Shown here in pieces: positions 37,682-45,665 of a stretch of DNA of 64,000 nt. Position numbers and translations under genes: made by a program. Positions within the stretch are counted from its first letter, which is position 1, and every line of letters starts with the position of its first letter. Origin of the DNA: Limosilactobacillus reuteri (lineage in GTDB: Bacteria > Bacillota > Bacilli > Lactobacillales > Lactobacillaceae); contig NZ_CP059275.1 of NCBI RefSeq assembly GCF_013694365.1, positions 1,674,001-1,738,000 of the forward strand. Direction: 5' to 3'. The notes under the pieces are model-generated. The model was not told where the DNA came from, searched no databases, and was given only the letters and a program-made list of their open reading frames with translations.

Positions 37682-39988
37682 ATGTCTACGAAAACTGAAA
37701 AAGAACTAGAACAAAAGTACCTTGATAATGTAATTGATAAAGTAAAACAGGCCGAACAAAAAGCAGAAGAAAAGATTAAAACGGCTCAACATGATATTAA
37801 GGGCATCAATAAGCAAATTGATGATATCCACTTAAATACCACTACTTATTCAGGCATGATGGATACGGCCATGTCTTTTCGTGCCCAACAGCAGATGCTA
37901 GATGAACGTCAAAATAGCTGGCAACACGCTGCAGACCGGCTAGCAACTTTACAGCGACTTGAAAAGAAACCTTACTTTGCTCGCATTGATTTTCGTGAAA
38001 AAGGTGCCAATGAATCCGAAAAGGTATATATCGGGCTTGCATCCTTTACCGATAAGCCAGATCACTTTCTTGTTTATGACTGGCGAGCACCAATTTCGTC
38101 TGTTTACTATGAAGGAAAGCTCGGGAAAGTTAAGTACCAGACTCCGGTAGGTGAACAAGAGGTTGATCTTACTCTTAAGCGCCAATTCCAAATTAAAGAT
38201 GGCGTGATTGTAACCATCTTTGATACCGACGAACAAGTAGGCGACCAGATGCTTCTTGATGCTCTTGGTAACCATTCAAGTACCAAGATGAAGAGCATTG
38301 TAACGACGATTCAACGGAAACAAAATGAAATTATTCGTGACACTAAAAATGAATTGTTGTTTGTTCAGGGGGCTGCTGGCTCGGGAAAGACAGCTGCAGT
38401 TCTCCAACGGGTTGCCTGGCTTCTTTACCGTTACCGGGGGAATTTGACCTCTTCACAAGTTGTTCTTTTTTCACCTAACCAATTATTTAATGACTACATT
38501 GATCAAGTTTTACCGGAATTGGGTGAGCATAATATGGTCCAGATGACTTACTTCCAGTTTGCTAATCGTCGGGTACCAAAGCTTCATGTTCAAAACTTAG
38601 AACAACGGTTTGAAAGTCACCAAGATGAAACGGCTAAGAATGCACAACAACTATTAACTAGCTTACAATATTTCAAAGCAACAGAGCGTTATGCTAACCA
38701 TCTTGGTCATGCTAATATGCGTTTCCGCAACCTTATGTTTAATGGTAAAGTTTTTTTGAGCAAAGAGAAGATTAAGGAGATTTACTACTCATTTAACAAT
38801 AACTATAACCTGGGAAATAGGTTAGATGGAACGAAAGAAGCTCTTATTAAATACCTTAATCACCGTGTTGGATCTGAAATGCGCAACAAATGGGTAGAGG
38901 ATGAAATTCAAAGCTTGAGTAAAGAAGAAATCGACAACCTATTTAATAACCAGCCACGTGAATTTGAGGATGAAGATAAAGAATACAAGTTCCTTGCGCG
39001 TCAAATCGTTATGTGGGCATTTATGCCAATAAAAAAAGCCATCGATCATAATCAGTGGCTTAACATCAATGGACAATTTTTACACCTTCTCCGGGTAACT
39101 CCAAAACTTGTTAATATTGCTGAATACGGTATTTCTGCAGAGCAATGGAAAGGTTATGTTGATGGGATAAAAGAAGAGCTAAAGAAGGGAAATATCAGTG
39201 CAAACGGAATTACCATTTACCTGTACCTGTATGATTTGATTACTGGAAAGCGTGGTCAACGTGATATTCGTTACGTTTTTGTTGATGAAGTTCAAGATTA
39301 TGATGCTTACCAGTTAGCTTACCTTAAATATCGTTTTCCCCGTGCTAAATTCACATTGTTAGGAGACCTTAACCAGGCGATTTTCACTCATGAGAATAGT
39401 CGGTCACTATTAAAGCAGTTAGGGACGATGTTTGATCCAGAAAAGACGAAGGTTGTCCAATTAACTAAGTCTTACCGTTCCACGAAACAAATTACCGACT
39501 TTACTAAGCATATTTTAATTGACGGTGAAGCAATTGAGGCCTTTGAACGTGAAGGCAATAAGCCACAAGTTTATCAAACTAAGGATGAACAAGAAGGGGT
39601 AGCGGCAGTTATTGATATTCTTAATAAGTATCAGAATGACCATGATGCCGTCGCAATTATTGGTAAAGATCTCAAAGACAGTGAAGAGTTGTATCAAAAG
39701 TTAAATGCCAATAATATCAAGACCACCGTTATTCGGACAGAGAATCAACGGTTAGTAAAGGGGCCAATTGTTGTGCCGTCATATCTAGCAAAAGGGTTGG
39801 AATTTGATGCGGTTATTGTCTGGAATGCGAATGATCAGCAATACCATGGTAACAATGAGCGACAATTGCTATATACAATTTGTTCTCGAGCAATGCATGA
39901 GTTAAGCTTAGTATCAATTGGCAGGACAACTAGTTTGCTGAACCAAGTGCCGACAGATGAATATGAAAAAGTTAATGTTGATAAATAA
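37682..39988 (+). CDS. helD: HelD-like superfamily 1 helicase
   Basis: This 768-residue protein has a long N-terminal coiled coil (about 1-95), Walker A FVQGAAGSGKTAAVLQR near residue 225, a Walker B/DExx-like FVDEVQDYDAYQL near 540 and late motifs SYRSTKQI, KGLEFDAVIVWNA and YTICSRAMH. It matches HelD, which frees RNA polymerase from stalled complexes by inserting coiled arms into the active-site channels. UvrD/Rep-type DNA helicases lack this N-terminal coil. Confidence 0.9.
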   Translation: MSTKTEKELEQKYLDNVIDKVKQAEQKAEEKIKTAQHDIKGINKQIDDIHLNTTTYSGMMDTAMSFRAQQQMLDERQNSWQHAADRLATLQRLEKKPYFARIDFREKGANESEKVYIGLASFTDKPDHFLVYDWRAPISSVYYEGKLGKVKYQTPVGEQEVDLTLKRQFQIKDGVIVTIFDTDEQVGDQMLLDALGNHSSTKMKSIVTTIQRKQNEIIRDTKNELLFVQGAAGSGKTAAVLQRVAWLLYRYRGNLTSSQVVLFSPNQLFNDYIDQVLPELGEHNMVQMTYFQFANRRVPKLHVQNLEQRFESHQDETAKNAQQLLTSLQYFKATERYANHLGHANMRFRNLMFNGKVFLSKEKIKEIYYSFNNNYNLGNRLDGTKEALIKYLNHRVGSEMRNKWVEDEIQSLSKEEIDNLFNNQPREFEDEDKEYKFLARQIVMWAFMPIKKAIDHNQWLNINGQFLHLLRVTPKLVNIAEYGISAEQWKGYVDGIKEELKKGNISANGITIYLYLYDLITGKRGQRDIRYVFVDEVQDYDAYQLAYLKYRFPRAKFTLLGDLNQAIFTHENSRSLLKQLGTMFDPEKTKVVQLTKSYRSTKQITDFTKHILIDGEAIEAFEREGNKPQVYQTKDEQEGVAAVIDILNKYQNDHDAVAIIGKDLKDSEELYQKLNANNIKTTVIRTENQRLVKGPIVVPSYLAKGLEFDAVIVWNANDQQYHGNNERQLLYTICSRAMHELSLVSIGRTTSLLNQVPTDEYEKVNVDK

Positions 39989-40249
39989 ATGCTAACTACT
40001 ACGCCGGTCCTGATGTCATTGGTTTGGGATAAGGATACCCAACGAATCTTGGGAGCACAGATGATGAGTAAACACGATATTTCAGAAACTTTAAGTCTGA
40101 TTTCGTTATGCATTCAGAACCAAAATACAATTGAATTTCTTGGAATGTATGATACAATGTTCCAGCCAAACTTTGACCGACCATTTAACTATGTCAACTT
40201 GCTAGCCCAAGCAGCGGTTGTCAAGGAAGATAAGAAAGTAAGCAAATAA
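39989..40249 (+). pseudogene. C-terminal fragment of NADH oxidase or NADH peroxidase
   Basis: The 86 residues match the dimerisation domain at the end of NADH oxidase/peroxidase flavoproteins: LVWDKDTQRILGAQMMSKHDISE and the family ending MFQPNFDRPFNYVNLLAQAA. The FAD and NAD domains are missing. The group II intron 5' end begins eight bases after the stop, so the gene may have been cut by an insertion whose other side is not in the window. Confidence 0.75.
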
Positions 40250-40256
40250 TTTTAAT

Positions 40257-40383
40257 GTGCGCCCGGCATGGGTATTAGCTAGGCGGTGAGAGTCCGCTAT
40301 GGGCCGTAGTAGTCGGAACCATGAGCTGAGGACAAGGGTGTCCACTGCGAGGTGGAATCTGAAGGAAGTCTAAGGCAAAGTCC
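40257..40383 (+). mobile_element. 5' end of a group II intron (domain I start)
   Basis: The sequence begins GTGCGCCCGGCATGGGTA, a typical group II intron 5' splice end (consensus GUGYG), followed by AGGCGGTGAGAGTCCGC and other domain I segments. It stops at the IS30 fragment after about 127 bases. The intron ORF and 3' end are absent here, though 3' pieces of introns occur at 23271-24239; whether these belong to the same element cannot be told. Confidence 0.7.
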
Positions 40384-40494
40384 TTGCGACTTTAAAGTCG
40401 CAATCATCACACGTTCTTCTTTAGTAAGATGAGCATTCTTTTTATGAGTAGTCAATAAACTAGTAGACATGGTATCATTTAAGTGCGTCATTTG
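40384..40494 (-). mobile_element. IS30-family transposase N-terminal fragment, inverted copy
   Basis: On the minus strand, frames from ATG 40491 or 40470 encode an HTH-type start ending LTKEERVMIATLKSQ, as in IS30-family transposases. It is the exact reverse complement of 40607-40717. It ends at a palindrome, CGACTTTAAAGTCG (40388-40401). No catalytic DDE domain is present. Confidence 0.7.
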
Positions 40495-40545
40495 ACGGAC
40501 ATCCTTTCGTATAGGTTTGGTTCACTTAATATGATACCTGATGTC

Positions 40546-40565
40546 ACGCCGAATGGCGTTTTTTA
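40546..40565 (+). terminator. Terminator-like hairpin between the two IS30 arms
   Basis: ACGCC and GGCGT pair around GAAT, followed by TTTTTATTT. It lies in the 112-base spacer (40495-40606) that also contains TTCACTTAATATGATACC, which resembles an IS30-type end. Between 40250 and 40717 I see only mobile-element pieces and this stem, no complete gene. Confidence 0.5.
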
Positions 40566-40606
40566 TTTACCACCAACTGGGTGGCTAACTTCATTCTATA
40601 ATCCAC

Positions 40607-40717
40607 CAAATGACGCACTTAAATGATACCATGTCTACTAGTTTATTGACTACTCATAAAAAGAATGCTCATCTTACTAAAGAAGAACGTGTGATGATTG
40701 CGACTTTAAAGTCGCAA
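40607..40717 (+). mobile_element. IS30-family transposase N-terminal fragment, forward copy
   Basis: ATG 40610 or the second ATG 40631 opens a frame that ends LTKEERVMIATLKSQ, the helix-turn-helix start of IS30-family transposases. It runs without stop into the tRNA-Pro gene, so the downstream residues are meaningless. It mirrors 40384-40494 base for base; the arms are 111 bases each. Confidence 0.7.
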
Positions 40718-40791
40718 CGGGAAATAGCTCAGCTTGGTAGAGCACCTGGTTTGGGACCAGGGGGTCGCAGGTTCGAATCCTGTTTTCCCGA
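40718..40791 (+). tRNA. tRNA-Pro (UGG)
   Basis: A 74-base tRNA: acceptor CGGGAAA/TTTCCCG, D-loop AGCTCAGCTTGGTAGAGC, anticodon stem CCTGG/CCAGG with loop TTTGGGA (anticodon TGG), and T-arm with GGTTCGAATCC, discriminator A. No CCA is encoded. An identical copy is at 50703-50776. Confidence 0.95.
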
Positions 40792-40877
40792 GCCGGGGTG
40801 GCGGAATTGGCAGACGCACAGGACTTAAAATCCTGCGGTTAGTGATAACCGTACCGGTTCGATCCCGGTCCTCGGCA
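40792..40877 (+). tRNA. tRNA-Leu (UAA)
   Basis: An 86-base class II tRNA with a long variable arm (CGGTTAGTGATAACCG). Acceptor GCCGGGG pairs with CCTCGGC with one G-U; the anticodon loop is CTTAAAA with anticodon TAA; discriminator A. The reverse complement of the whole gene follows after five bases. Confidence 0.95.
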
Positions 40878-40882
40878 CTAAG

Positions 40883-40968
40883 TGCCGAGGACCGGGATCG
40901 AACCGGTACGGTTATCACTAACCGCAGGATTTTAAGTCCTGTGCGTCTGCCAATTCCGCCACCCCGGC
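40883..40968 (-). tRNA. tRNA-Leu (UAA), inverted copy
   Basis: The exact reverse complement of 40792-40877. The two copies and their flanks form a palindrome centred on base 40880. A real genome would hardly keep such a perfect inverted pair; I infer that one copy is a sense extract and the other a piece of native strand. Confidence 0.85.
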
Positions 40969-40984
40969 ATAATAGAACTGGCTA

Positions 40985-41056
40985 AGCGGAAGACGGGATT
41001 CGAACCCGCGACCCCCACCATGGCAAGGTGATGTTCTACCACTGAACTACTTCCGC
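40985..41056 (-). tRNA. tRNA-Gly (GCC), inverted copy
   Basis: The exact reverse complement of 41058-41129, separated from it by a single A. The 16 bases between this copy and the inverted tRNA-Leu (40969-40984, ATAATAGAACTGGCTA) look like a native tRNA spacer, so 40883-41056 probably shows the true layout Gly-Leu on the minus strand. Confidence 0.85.
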
Positions 41057-41057
41057 A

Positions 41058-41129
41058 GCGGAAGTAGTTCAGTGGTAGAACATCACCTTGCCATGGTGGG
41101 GGTCGCGGGTTCGAATCCCGTCTTCCGCT
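41058..41129 (+). tRNA. tRNA-Gly (GCC)
   Basis: A 72-base tRNA: acceptor GCGGAAG/CTTCCGC, anticodon stem CACC/GGTG with loop TTGCCAT (anticodon GCC), T-arm GGGTTCGAATCCC, discriminator T as is usual for glycine tRNAs. No CCA is encoded. Confidence 0.95.
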
Positions 41130-41201
41130 GGCCCGTTAGTCAAGTGGTTAAGACACCAGCCTTTCACGCTGGTATCGTGGGTTCAAATCCCGCACGGGTC
41201 A
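41130..41201 (+). tRNA. tRNA-Glu (UUC)
   Basis: A 72-base tRNA: acceptor GGCCCGT/ACGGGTC with one G-U pair, anticodon stem CCAGC/GCTGG with loop CTTTCAC (anticodon TTC), T-arm GGGTTCAAATCCC, discriminator A. The fabI ATG begins on the next base. Confidence 0.95.
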
Positions 41202-41966
41202 ATGGGAAATATATTAACAGGAAAAAAGATCGTTGTTATGGGAGTAGCTAATAAGCGTTCTATTGCATGGGGATGTGCACAAATGATGGCTGAACAAGGT
41301 GCCCAAGTTATCTATACTTATCAGAATTCCAGAATGAAAAAAAGCTTACAACGGTTAGTAGATGATGAAGATCAATTAATTGAATGTGATGTAGCAGATG
41401 ATGAAAGTATTGACCAAGCCTTTACAATTATCAAGGAACGTTTTACAAAAGTAGATGGAATTGTACACGCAATTGCTTTTGCAAAAAGAAAAGAATTAGC
41501 TGGTTCAATCCTTGGTGCTAGTCGCAAAGGTTATGCAATTGCGCAAGATATTTCGTCTTATTCCCTTATTGCTGTCGCTAAGGTTGCTAATGAGTTAAAT
41601 CTATTAAATAATCCTGCAAGTATTGTTACCTTAACTTATTTTGGCTCAGAACGTGCTATCCCTAACTATAATGTAATGGGAATTGCTAAAGCTGCCCTTG
41701 AAGCTGGTGTTCGCTATTTAGCACGGGATTTAGGACAAAAACGAATCCGTGTTAACGCAATCTCTGCTGGCGCGGTTAAGACATTAGCAGTTACAGGTAT
41801 TAAAGGTCATGATGAACTTTTAAAGATGTCCCAAGCAAGAACTGTTGACGGAGAAGATGTGACTATTAGCGAAATTGGGAATGTGTGTGCATTCTTAATG
41901 AGCGATTTATCAACCGGAATCACTGGTGATACTATTTATGTTGATAAGGGGGTACATTTGATTTAA
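41202..41966 (+). CDS. fabI: Enoyl-[acyl-carrier-protein] reductase
   Basis: This 254-residue FabI carries out the last reduction of each fatty-acid elongation cycle. It has the NAD-binding start GVANKRSIAWG (13-23) and the SDR active site with Tyr-x6-Lys in YNVMGIAKAALEAG near residue 157. A longer frame from 41088 reads through tRNA genes and is not real. In lactobacilli fabI is the last gene of the fab operon, which agrees with reversed gene order in this block. Confidence 0.93.
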   Translation: MGNILTGKKIVVMGVANKRSIAWGCAQMMAEQGAQVIYTYQNSRMKKSLQRLVDDEDQLIECDVADDESIDQAFTIIKERFTKVDGIVHAIAFAKRKELAGSILGASRKGYAIAQDISSYSLIAVAKVANELNLLNNPASIVTLTYFGSERAIPNYNVMGIAKAALEAGVRYLARDLGQKRIRVNAISAGAVKTLAVTGIKGHDELLKMSQARTVDGEDVTISEIGNVCAFLMSDLSTGITGDTIYVDKGVHLI

Positions 41967-42743
41967 ATGAATGAACAATTATCAGCAAGTGAGATTGTTA
42001 AACGTGCTCGCAGCGACAATAAAATTACGGGGATGGAGATTATTCAAAACGTTTTCCCAGATTTTGTTGAGTTGCACGGCGACCGGGCAGGCGGGGATGA
42101 TCCTGCAATCGTTGGTGGAATTGCTACTTTCTATCAGCAAGCAGTCACCGTCATTACCACCGATCGAGGAAAAACAACAGACGATAAAATTATAAAGCAT
42201 TTTGGCTCACCAATGCCTAGTGGTTATCGCAAGGCACTCCGCTTAATTAAGCAAGCAGCTAAATTTAAGCGACCTGTATTCTGTTTTGTTAATACCGCAG
42301 GAGCATTTCCTAGCAAGGAAGCCGAAGAAAATGGGCAAGGAAGTGCGATTGCCCAAAACATTTTACAAATAAATCAGCTTGCCATTCCAATTATCACGAT
42401 TATTTATGGTGAAGGAGGTAGTGGGGGAGCCTTAGCATTGGCATGTGGAGATGAAGTATGGATGTTAGAAAACAGTACTTATTCTATTTTATCTCCTGAA
42501 GGGTTTGCCTCCATCATGTGGAAAGATAGTACGAAAGCAGATAAAGCGGCAGAATTAATGCAAATGGTGCCGCAAGCTTTATTAAAACAAGGGATTATCG
42601 AAGGAATTATTCCAGAAAGCGAAGAGCATCGTAAAACTTGCAAAAATATCGAGCAGGTTTTACTAAAGCGATTAAACAAACTGCAAGAATTACCGCCAAA
42701 CCAACTTCTAGCAAACAGAAAAAAACGTTATCGAAAGTTTTAA
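41967..42743 (+). CDS. accA: Acetyl-CoA carboxylase carboxyltransferase alpha subunit
   Basis: This 258-residue AccA carries the crotonase-like carboxyltransferase fold: GDRAGGDDPAIVGG, PFCFVNTAGAFPSKEAEENGQG (split around 108-130), and IYGEGGSGGALALACGDEVWML. Its first eight bases, ATGAATGA, are the last eight of the split accD gene (43213-43220), so accD precedes accA natively. The ribosome-binding site AAGGAG also lies in accD. Confidence 0.93.
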   Translation: MNEQLSASEIVKRARSDNKITGMEIIQNVFPDFVELHGDRAGGDDPAIVGGIATFYQQAVTVITTDRGKTTDDKIIKHFGSPMPSGYRKALRLIKQAAKFKRPVFCFVNTAGAFPSKEAEENGQGSAIAQNILQINQLAIPIITIIYGEGGSGGALALACGDEVWMLENSTYSILSPEGFASIMWKDSTKADKAAELMQMVPQALLKQGIIEGIIPESEEHRKTCKNIEQVLLKRLNKLQELPPNQLLANRKKRYRKF

Positions 42744-43220
42744 ATGGATCCAACATTTATTATGGGATCCCTCGGAACTGTTACCGGTGAAAAGATAACG
42801 CGCTTATTTGAATATGCAACTATCCATCGTCAAGCAGTAGTACTATTCACTGCTTCAGGCGGGGCACGGATGCAAGAAGGAATTATGTCGCTAATGCAGA
42901 TGGCTAAGATTTCACAAGCAATAAATGAGCATGCTGCTGCCGGCCTTTTATACATCGTGGTATTAACCGATCCAACAACTGGTGGAGTAACTGCTAGTTT
43001 CGCGATGGACGGAGATATTATTCTCGCTGAGCCCCATGCACTTGTTGGCTTTGCTGGCCGTCGCGTTATTGAGCAGACGATCCACCAGCAAATTCCTGTC
43101 GACCTCCAATCAGCTGAAAACATCCTGCATCATGGGTTTATTGATCGAATTGTAAAACGTCAAGATGAAAAAAAGCTGCTTGAATGGCTATTAAAAACAA
43201 GGAGCGTTGCTAATGAATGA
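42744..43220 (+). pseudogene. accD: AccD, C-terminal piece
   Basis: These 158 residues begin [20 protein letters not shown] and contain the catalytic core of the acetyl-CoA carboxylase beta subunit ([12 protein letters not shown] near 33-44, [30 protein letters not shown]). They match the second half of AccD. The N-terminal zinc domain lies at 43221-43415 and about 50-70 residues in between are missing from both pieces. Natively the two must be in the order zinc domain, core. A frameshift or nonsense change in accD, or a sequencing error, explains this; since malonyl-CoA synthesis is normally essential, error is plausible. Confidence 0.8.
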
Positions 43221-43415
43221 GTGAAATTATATGATCAAAATAATACTTTAAGTGAACGGCACATCAAAGCAGATAAAAATGCTGATGAAAGGGTCCCAGA
43301 TCAAATGTGGCTAAGGTGTCCACATTGTCATCAATTACTATTCACCAAGCAGTTAACACAATTTGCTGTTTGTCCTAACTGTAACTATGGATTACGAATA
43401 CCTGCTCGTCATTGA
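43221..43415 (+). pseudogene. accD: AccD, N-terminal zinc-finger piece
   Basis: This 64-residue piece starts with GTG and has the four-cysteine zinc ribbon of AccD: CPHC (33-36) and CPNC (51-54), and ends YGLRIPARH, where intact proteins continue with RLxxL. Its first four bases, GTGA, are the last four of accC (44783-44786), so accC overlaps accD natively. It is followed in the true gene by the core piece at 42744-43220. Confidence 0.8.
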
Positions 43416-44786
43416 ATGTTTTCCAAAGTACTAGTGGCTAATCGTGGTGAAATTGCTGTCAGGATAATACGGTCATTACGGGAGCTAGGAATTAAGACAG
43501 TAGCTATCTATTCAACTGCAGACCGCGAAAGTCTTCATGTTCAACTAGCGGATGAAGCTGTATGCGTTGGAACTGCCCGGGCCCAAGATTCATATTTGAA
43601 TGCGAAAAACATTTTAGAAGCTGCTCTTGGTACAGGTGCCCAGGCGATCCATCCTGGCTTTGGCTTTCTATCAGAAAATGCGGAATTTGCGACAATGTGT
43701 GAAGAATGCGGAATTACGTTCATCGGTCCCCAAGCCTCAGTGATTGACTTAATGGGAAATAAGGAGCATGCACGGGAGCAAATGAAAAAATCAGGGGTGC
43801 CTGTGATTCCTGGAAGCGATGACTATATTACCAATGTTAATGACGCTGTTGATGTTGCAAACAAGATTGGGTATCCAATTTTGTTAAAAGCAGCTGCTGG
43901 TGGTGGCGGTAAAGGGATCCGACGAATTAACGATCATAACCAGATGCGGCAAATATTTAGCGAGGCCCAAAACGAAGCCCGTCTTTCGTTTAATGATGAC
44001 CGAATGTACCTTGAAAAGATTATGGAGAATGTTAAACACATTGAGGTTCAAGTATTTCGTGATAATTTTGGCAATGCCGTTTTCTTTCCTGAACGTGACT
44101 GCTCGATTCAACGAAATAAACAAAAATTGATTGAAGAAAGTCCTTGCGTCCTAGTAAATGAACAAGAGCGAAAAAAGCTAGGGCAAATCGCCATACGAGC
44201 CATTAATGCGATTAACTATCATAATACGGGGACAATAGAATTTCTAATGGACAAAAACCATCACTTTTACTTTATGGAAATGAACACTCGTATCCAGGTT
44301 GAACATACAGTGACGGAGATGGTAACTGGGATCGACTTAGTGAAGGCACAGGTTATTGTCGCTGCGAATGAACCACTTCCCTTTACCCAACAGGATATTC
44401 AGGTTAATGGACATGCAATTGAGTGTCGGATAAATGCTGAAAATCCTAAACAAAACTTTATGCCAGTGACTGGGACGATTAATTACTTGTATCTTCCAGT
44501 TGGTAATTTGGGGATGCGCATTGATACTGCTATTTATCCTGGCAGTAAGATCACTCCTTATTATGATTCAATGATCGCTAAGGTAATTGCCCTTGGTCAA
44601 GATCGCCAAGAAGCTATTGAAAAAATCAAACGACTTTTGAATGAAATGGTAATTACGGGCGTAACAACCAATCAAAATTTCCATTTAGCAATCCTAAATA
44701 ATTCTAAATTTCTGGCAGGAACAGCTTCAACAACGTTTCTTGAAGACTCTTTCTTGTCGCAATGGAAGGAGGGGCTGACAGCGTGA
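43416..44786 (+). CDS. accC: Biotin carboxylase of acetyl-CoA carboxylase
   Basis: This 456-residue ATP-grasp enzyme carboxylates biotin on AccB. Motifs: VLVANRGEIAVRIIRSLREL (5-24), AAAGGGGKGIRRI near residue 160 and MNTRIQVEHTVTEMVTG near 290. AAGGAGGGG in its end (44767-44775) is the ribosome-binding site for accD. It is the second AccC of the window; this copy lies in the complete fab/acc set and is the housekeeping one. Confidence 0.93.
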   Translation: MFSKVLVANRGEIAVRIIRSLRELGIKTVAIYSTADRESLHVQLADEAVCVGTARAQDSYLNAKNILEAALGTGAQAIHPGFGFLSENAEFATMCEECGITFIGPQASVIDLMGNKEHAREQMKKSGVPVIPGSDDYITNVNDAVDVANKIGYPILLKAAAGGGGKGIRRINDHNQMRQIFSEAQNEARLSFNDDRMYLEKIMENVKHIEVQVFRDNFGNAVFFPERDCSIQRNKQKLIEESPCVLVNEQERKKLGQIAIRAINAINYHNTGTIEFLMDKNHHFYFMEMNTRIQVEHTVTEMVTGIDLVKAQVIVAANEPLPFTQQDIQVNGHAIECRINAENPKQNFMPVTGTINYLYLPVGNLGMRIDTAIYPGSKITPYYDSMIAKVIALGQDRQEAIEKIKRLLNEMVITGVTTNQNFHLAILNNSKFLAGTASTTFLEDSFLSQWKEGLTA

Positions 44787-45221
44787 ATGACTAATAAAAC
44801 TTTAGATATAACTGAAATTCAAAAAATCCTTCCTCATCGTTACCCAATGTTACTAATTGACCAAGTTGATGAATTAATCCCCGGTAAGAAGGCAATCGCA
44901 CGGCGTAATGTCACGATCAATGAAGAGGTTTTTAATGGCCATTTCCCCAAAAATCCAGTTTTACCAGGAGCATTGATTGTTGAATCATTGGCGCAAACAG
45001 GTGCCGTCGCTCTCTTATCACAAGAAGAGTTCCAAGGAAAAACAGCCTATTTTGGTGGAATTCGATCAGCAGAATTTCGTAAAGTAGTTCGCCCTGGTGA
45101 CACATTAAAGTTAGAAGTCAACCTAGAAAAAGTGCACAAAAACATTGGAATTGGTAAGGGAATCGCAACAGTCGATGGTAAAAAAGCCTGTACAGCCGAA
45201 TTAACTTTTATGATTGGGTAG
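44787..45221 (+). CDS. fabZ: 3-hydroxyacyl-ACP dehydratase FabZ, first copy
   Basis: This 144-residue hot-dog-fold dehydratase has the active-site segment GHFPKNPVLPGALIVESLAQ (48-67) holding the catalytic His and Glu. It removes water from 3-hydroxyacyl-ACP. Its first eight bases, ATGACTAA, are the last eight of accB (45658-45665), which shows that accB lies directly upstream in the genome. A second fabZ is at 50256-50702. Confidence 0.93.
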   Translation: MTNKTLDITEIQKILPHRYPMLLIDQVDELIPGKKAIARRNVTINEEVFNGHFPKNPVLPGALIVESLAQTGAVALLSQEEFQGKTAYFGGIRSAEFRKVVRPGDTLKLEVNLEKVHKNIGIGKGIATVDGKKACTAELTFMIG

Positions 45222-45665
45222 TTGGAATTTAAAGAAATTCAAACATTAATGCAAAATTTTGAAGATTCTGATATTCGTGAATTAGAAATAAATCAAGATT
45301 CCTTTCAGCTCTATTTAAGCAAAAATAAGCAAACTCACAAGCATGAAGATCTTATAACAACCGAAAAAACAGAGCAAATACCTTCAGTTAAGAAAAAGGC
45401 AAACGAACAGCCAACTCAAAATATAACTGCGCCCCTAGTCGGAACAGTCTATCTCCAACCAACCCCCGATGCAGATCCCTATGTTAAAAGTGGCGACCAT
45501 GTAAAAAAGGGGGATGTTGTTTGTGTGATTGAAGCAATGAAAATGATGACAGAAATAAAAAGTCCTTTTAACGGAATCATTACTTCAATTTGTGTAAGCA
45601 ATGAAGAATTAGTTGAAGTAGAACAACCACTTTTCTCAGTTCAGGAGGATAAAGATAATGACTAA
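45222..45665 (+). CDS. accB: Biotin carboxyl carrier protein of acetyl-CoA carboxylase
   Basis: This 147-residue BCCP starts with TTG. Its N-terminal helical segment and charged linker are followed by a biotinyl domain with the canonical CVIEAMKMMTE motif; K107 is the biotin site. TCAGGAGGATAAAG near the end (45640-45653) is the ribosome-binding site for fabZ. Compare the second carrier at 2754-3194, which has a VMK motif instead. Confidence 0.92.
   Translation: MEFKEIQTLMQNFEDSDIRELEINQDSFQLYLSKNKQTHKHEDLITTEKTEQIPSVKKKANEQPTQNITAPLVGTVYLQPTPDADPYVKSGDHVKKGDVVCVIEAMKMMTEIKSPFNGIITSICVSNEELVEVEQPLFSVQEDKDND

Noticed and set aside
40610..40985. Small proteins across the tRNA cluster
   Set aside because: They translate tRNA sequence (for example RRFESCFP and DRDRTGTVITNR), a known false-gene pattern.
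41088..41201. Longer N-terminus for FabI beginning at 41088
   Set aside because: The added residues come from tRNA-Gly and tRNA-Glu. The family start MGNILTGKK begins at 41202.
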